Positions 34,719 through 34,765 of a stretch of 34,765 nt of DNA are shown one piece after another. Each line of letters opens with the position of its first letter. Position 1 is the stretch's first letter. The stretch is taken from contig JAHLWZ010000557.1 of assembly GCA_020536535.1 (NCBI GenBank), positions 4,014 to 38,778 of the forward strand. Reading direction: 5' to 3'. Under the pieces are notes generated by a model, which saw only the letters and a list, made by a program, of their open reading frames with translations, was not told where the DNA came from and did not search any database. Origin of the DNA: Pelomyxa schiedti (lineage: Eukaryota > Evosea > Pelobiontida > Pelomyxidae). Made by a program: the position numbers and the translations under genes.

Positions 34719-34765
34719 TTTGGCATTTTTCAACCTCGCACCCTCCTCGTGCATTTTGACATAAT
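34377..34765 (-). CDS. Second tandem paralogue of the unknown family, 5' end cut by window
   Basis: The frame is open from the window edge to TGA 34377 (about 128 codons visible). The last about 110 residues match the neighbouring paralogue almost perfectly (NMPNENHLSLVNSSLFCVTF to HPCGGIRTRSLAISSVVSLW). Just upstream the sequences differ (HEEGARLKNAKLVLN here, EGASEKSKPKKLVFN there). About 108 bp separate its stop from the start codon of the 34268 gene, so the two are head-to-tail. Confidence 0.8.
   Translation of the reverse strand, partial: YVKMHEEGARLKNAKLVLNMPNENHLSLVNSSLFCVTFANESKHEIWDCNNTEQGPLYVVPHRSIHDRVFASSGFIFTESPSSSSPPDNEVIVTHVHHSNFVVVRMRTHPCGGIRTRSLAISSVVSLW

Overview
The window is nuclear DNA from a gene-dense, intron-rich microbial eukaryote. 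Seventeen genes lie in 34.8 kb, about one per 2 kb. Almost every gene is broken by short GT-AG introns of about 30-100 nt, often with a CTAAC/CTGAC/TTAAC-like branch site near the 3' end. I read the genes by joining exons by eye, so internal junctions are models. Two splice models were checked end to end: RACK1 gives 325 codons and the RhoGEF gives 669 codons, both in frame. The gene repertoire (RhoGEF, Ras-like GTPase, Kelch, LRR and TRIM-like proteins, many Q/N/P-rich stretches) suggests a free-living protist, plausibly an amoebozoan. The species cannot be fixed from sequence alone.

Layout. 1-2645: two minus-strand genes without a recognised family, a Gly/Arg- and Asn-Gly-rich protein cut by the window start and a Cys-containing orphan. 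3464-5936 (+): coiled coil-DH-PH RhoGEF with a polyproline tail. It converges, with only 18 bp between stop codons, on 5955-10671 (-), a full-length RecQ helicase (helicase, RQC and HRDC). 10952-16656 (+): a large LRR - Ser/Pro-rich linker - pseudokinase - armadillo-repeat protein. 16771-17843 (-): PH-domain protein. 17970-19243 (-): splicing factor SF3B4. 19745-21383 (+) and 21476-22535 (-): two orphans. 22784-24086 (-): CTP:phosphocholine cytidylyltransferase. 24304-25530 (+): RACK1. 25693-26484 (+): a small beta-trefoil/fascin-like protein.

26850-29447 (+) is the most striking locus. One continuous spliced frame encodes Kelch repeats, then an F-box, then a Ras-like GTPase that ends in a C-terminal CaaX box (CMLM). 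29494-31170 (-) is a secreted GH43 glycosidase with an arabinose-binding AbfB/CBM42 trefoil. Its start codon is only 61 bp from that of 31232-32791 (+), a RING/B-box/coiled-coil TRIM-like protein. The window ends with two tandem minus-strand members of an unknown family (32844-34268 and 34377 to beyond the edge) whose 3' ends are identical over 291 bp.

Functionally this is ordinary chromosomal content: housekeeping genes (RecQ, SF3B4, PCYT1, RACK1) mixed with signalling genes (RhoGEF, PH protein, pseudokinase, F-box GTPase), a plant-polymer hydrolase and a ubiquitin-ligase-like protein. I see no operons, CRISPR arrays, rRNA, tRNA or mobile elements. The candidate new biology is the Kelch/F-box/GTPase fusion and the LRR/pseudokinase/ARM protein.
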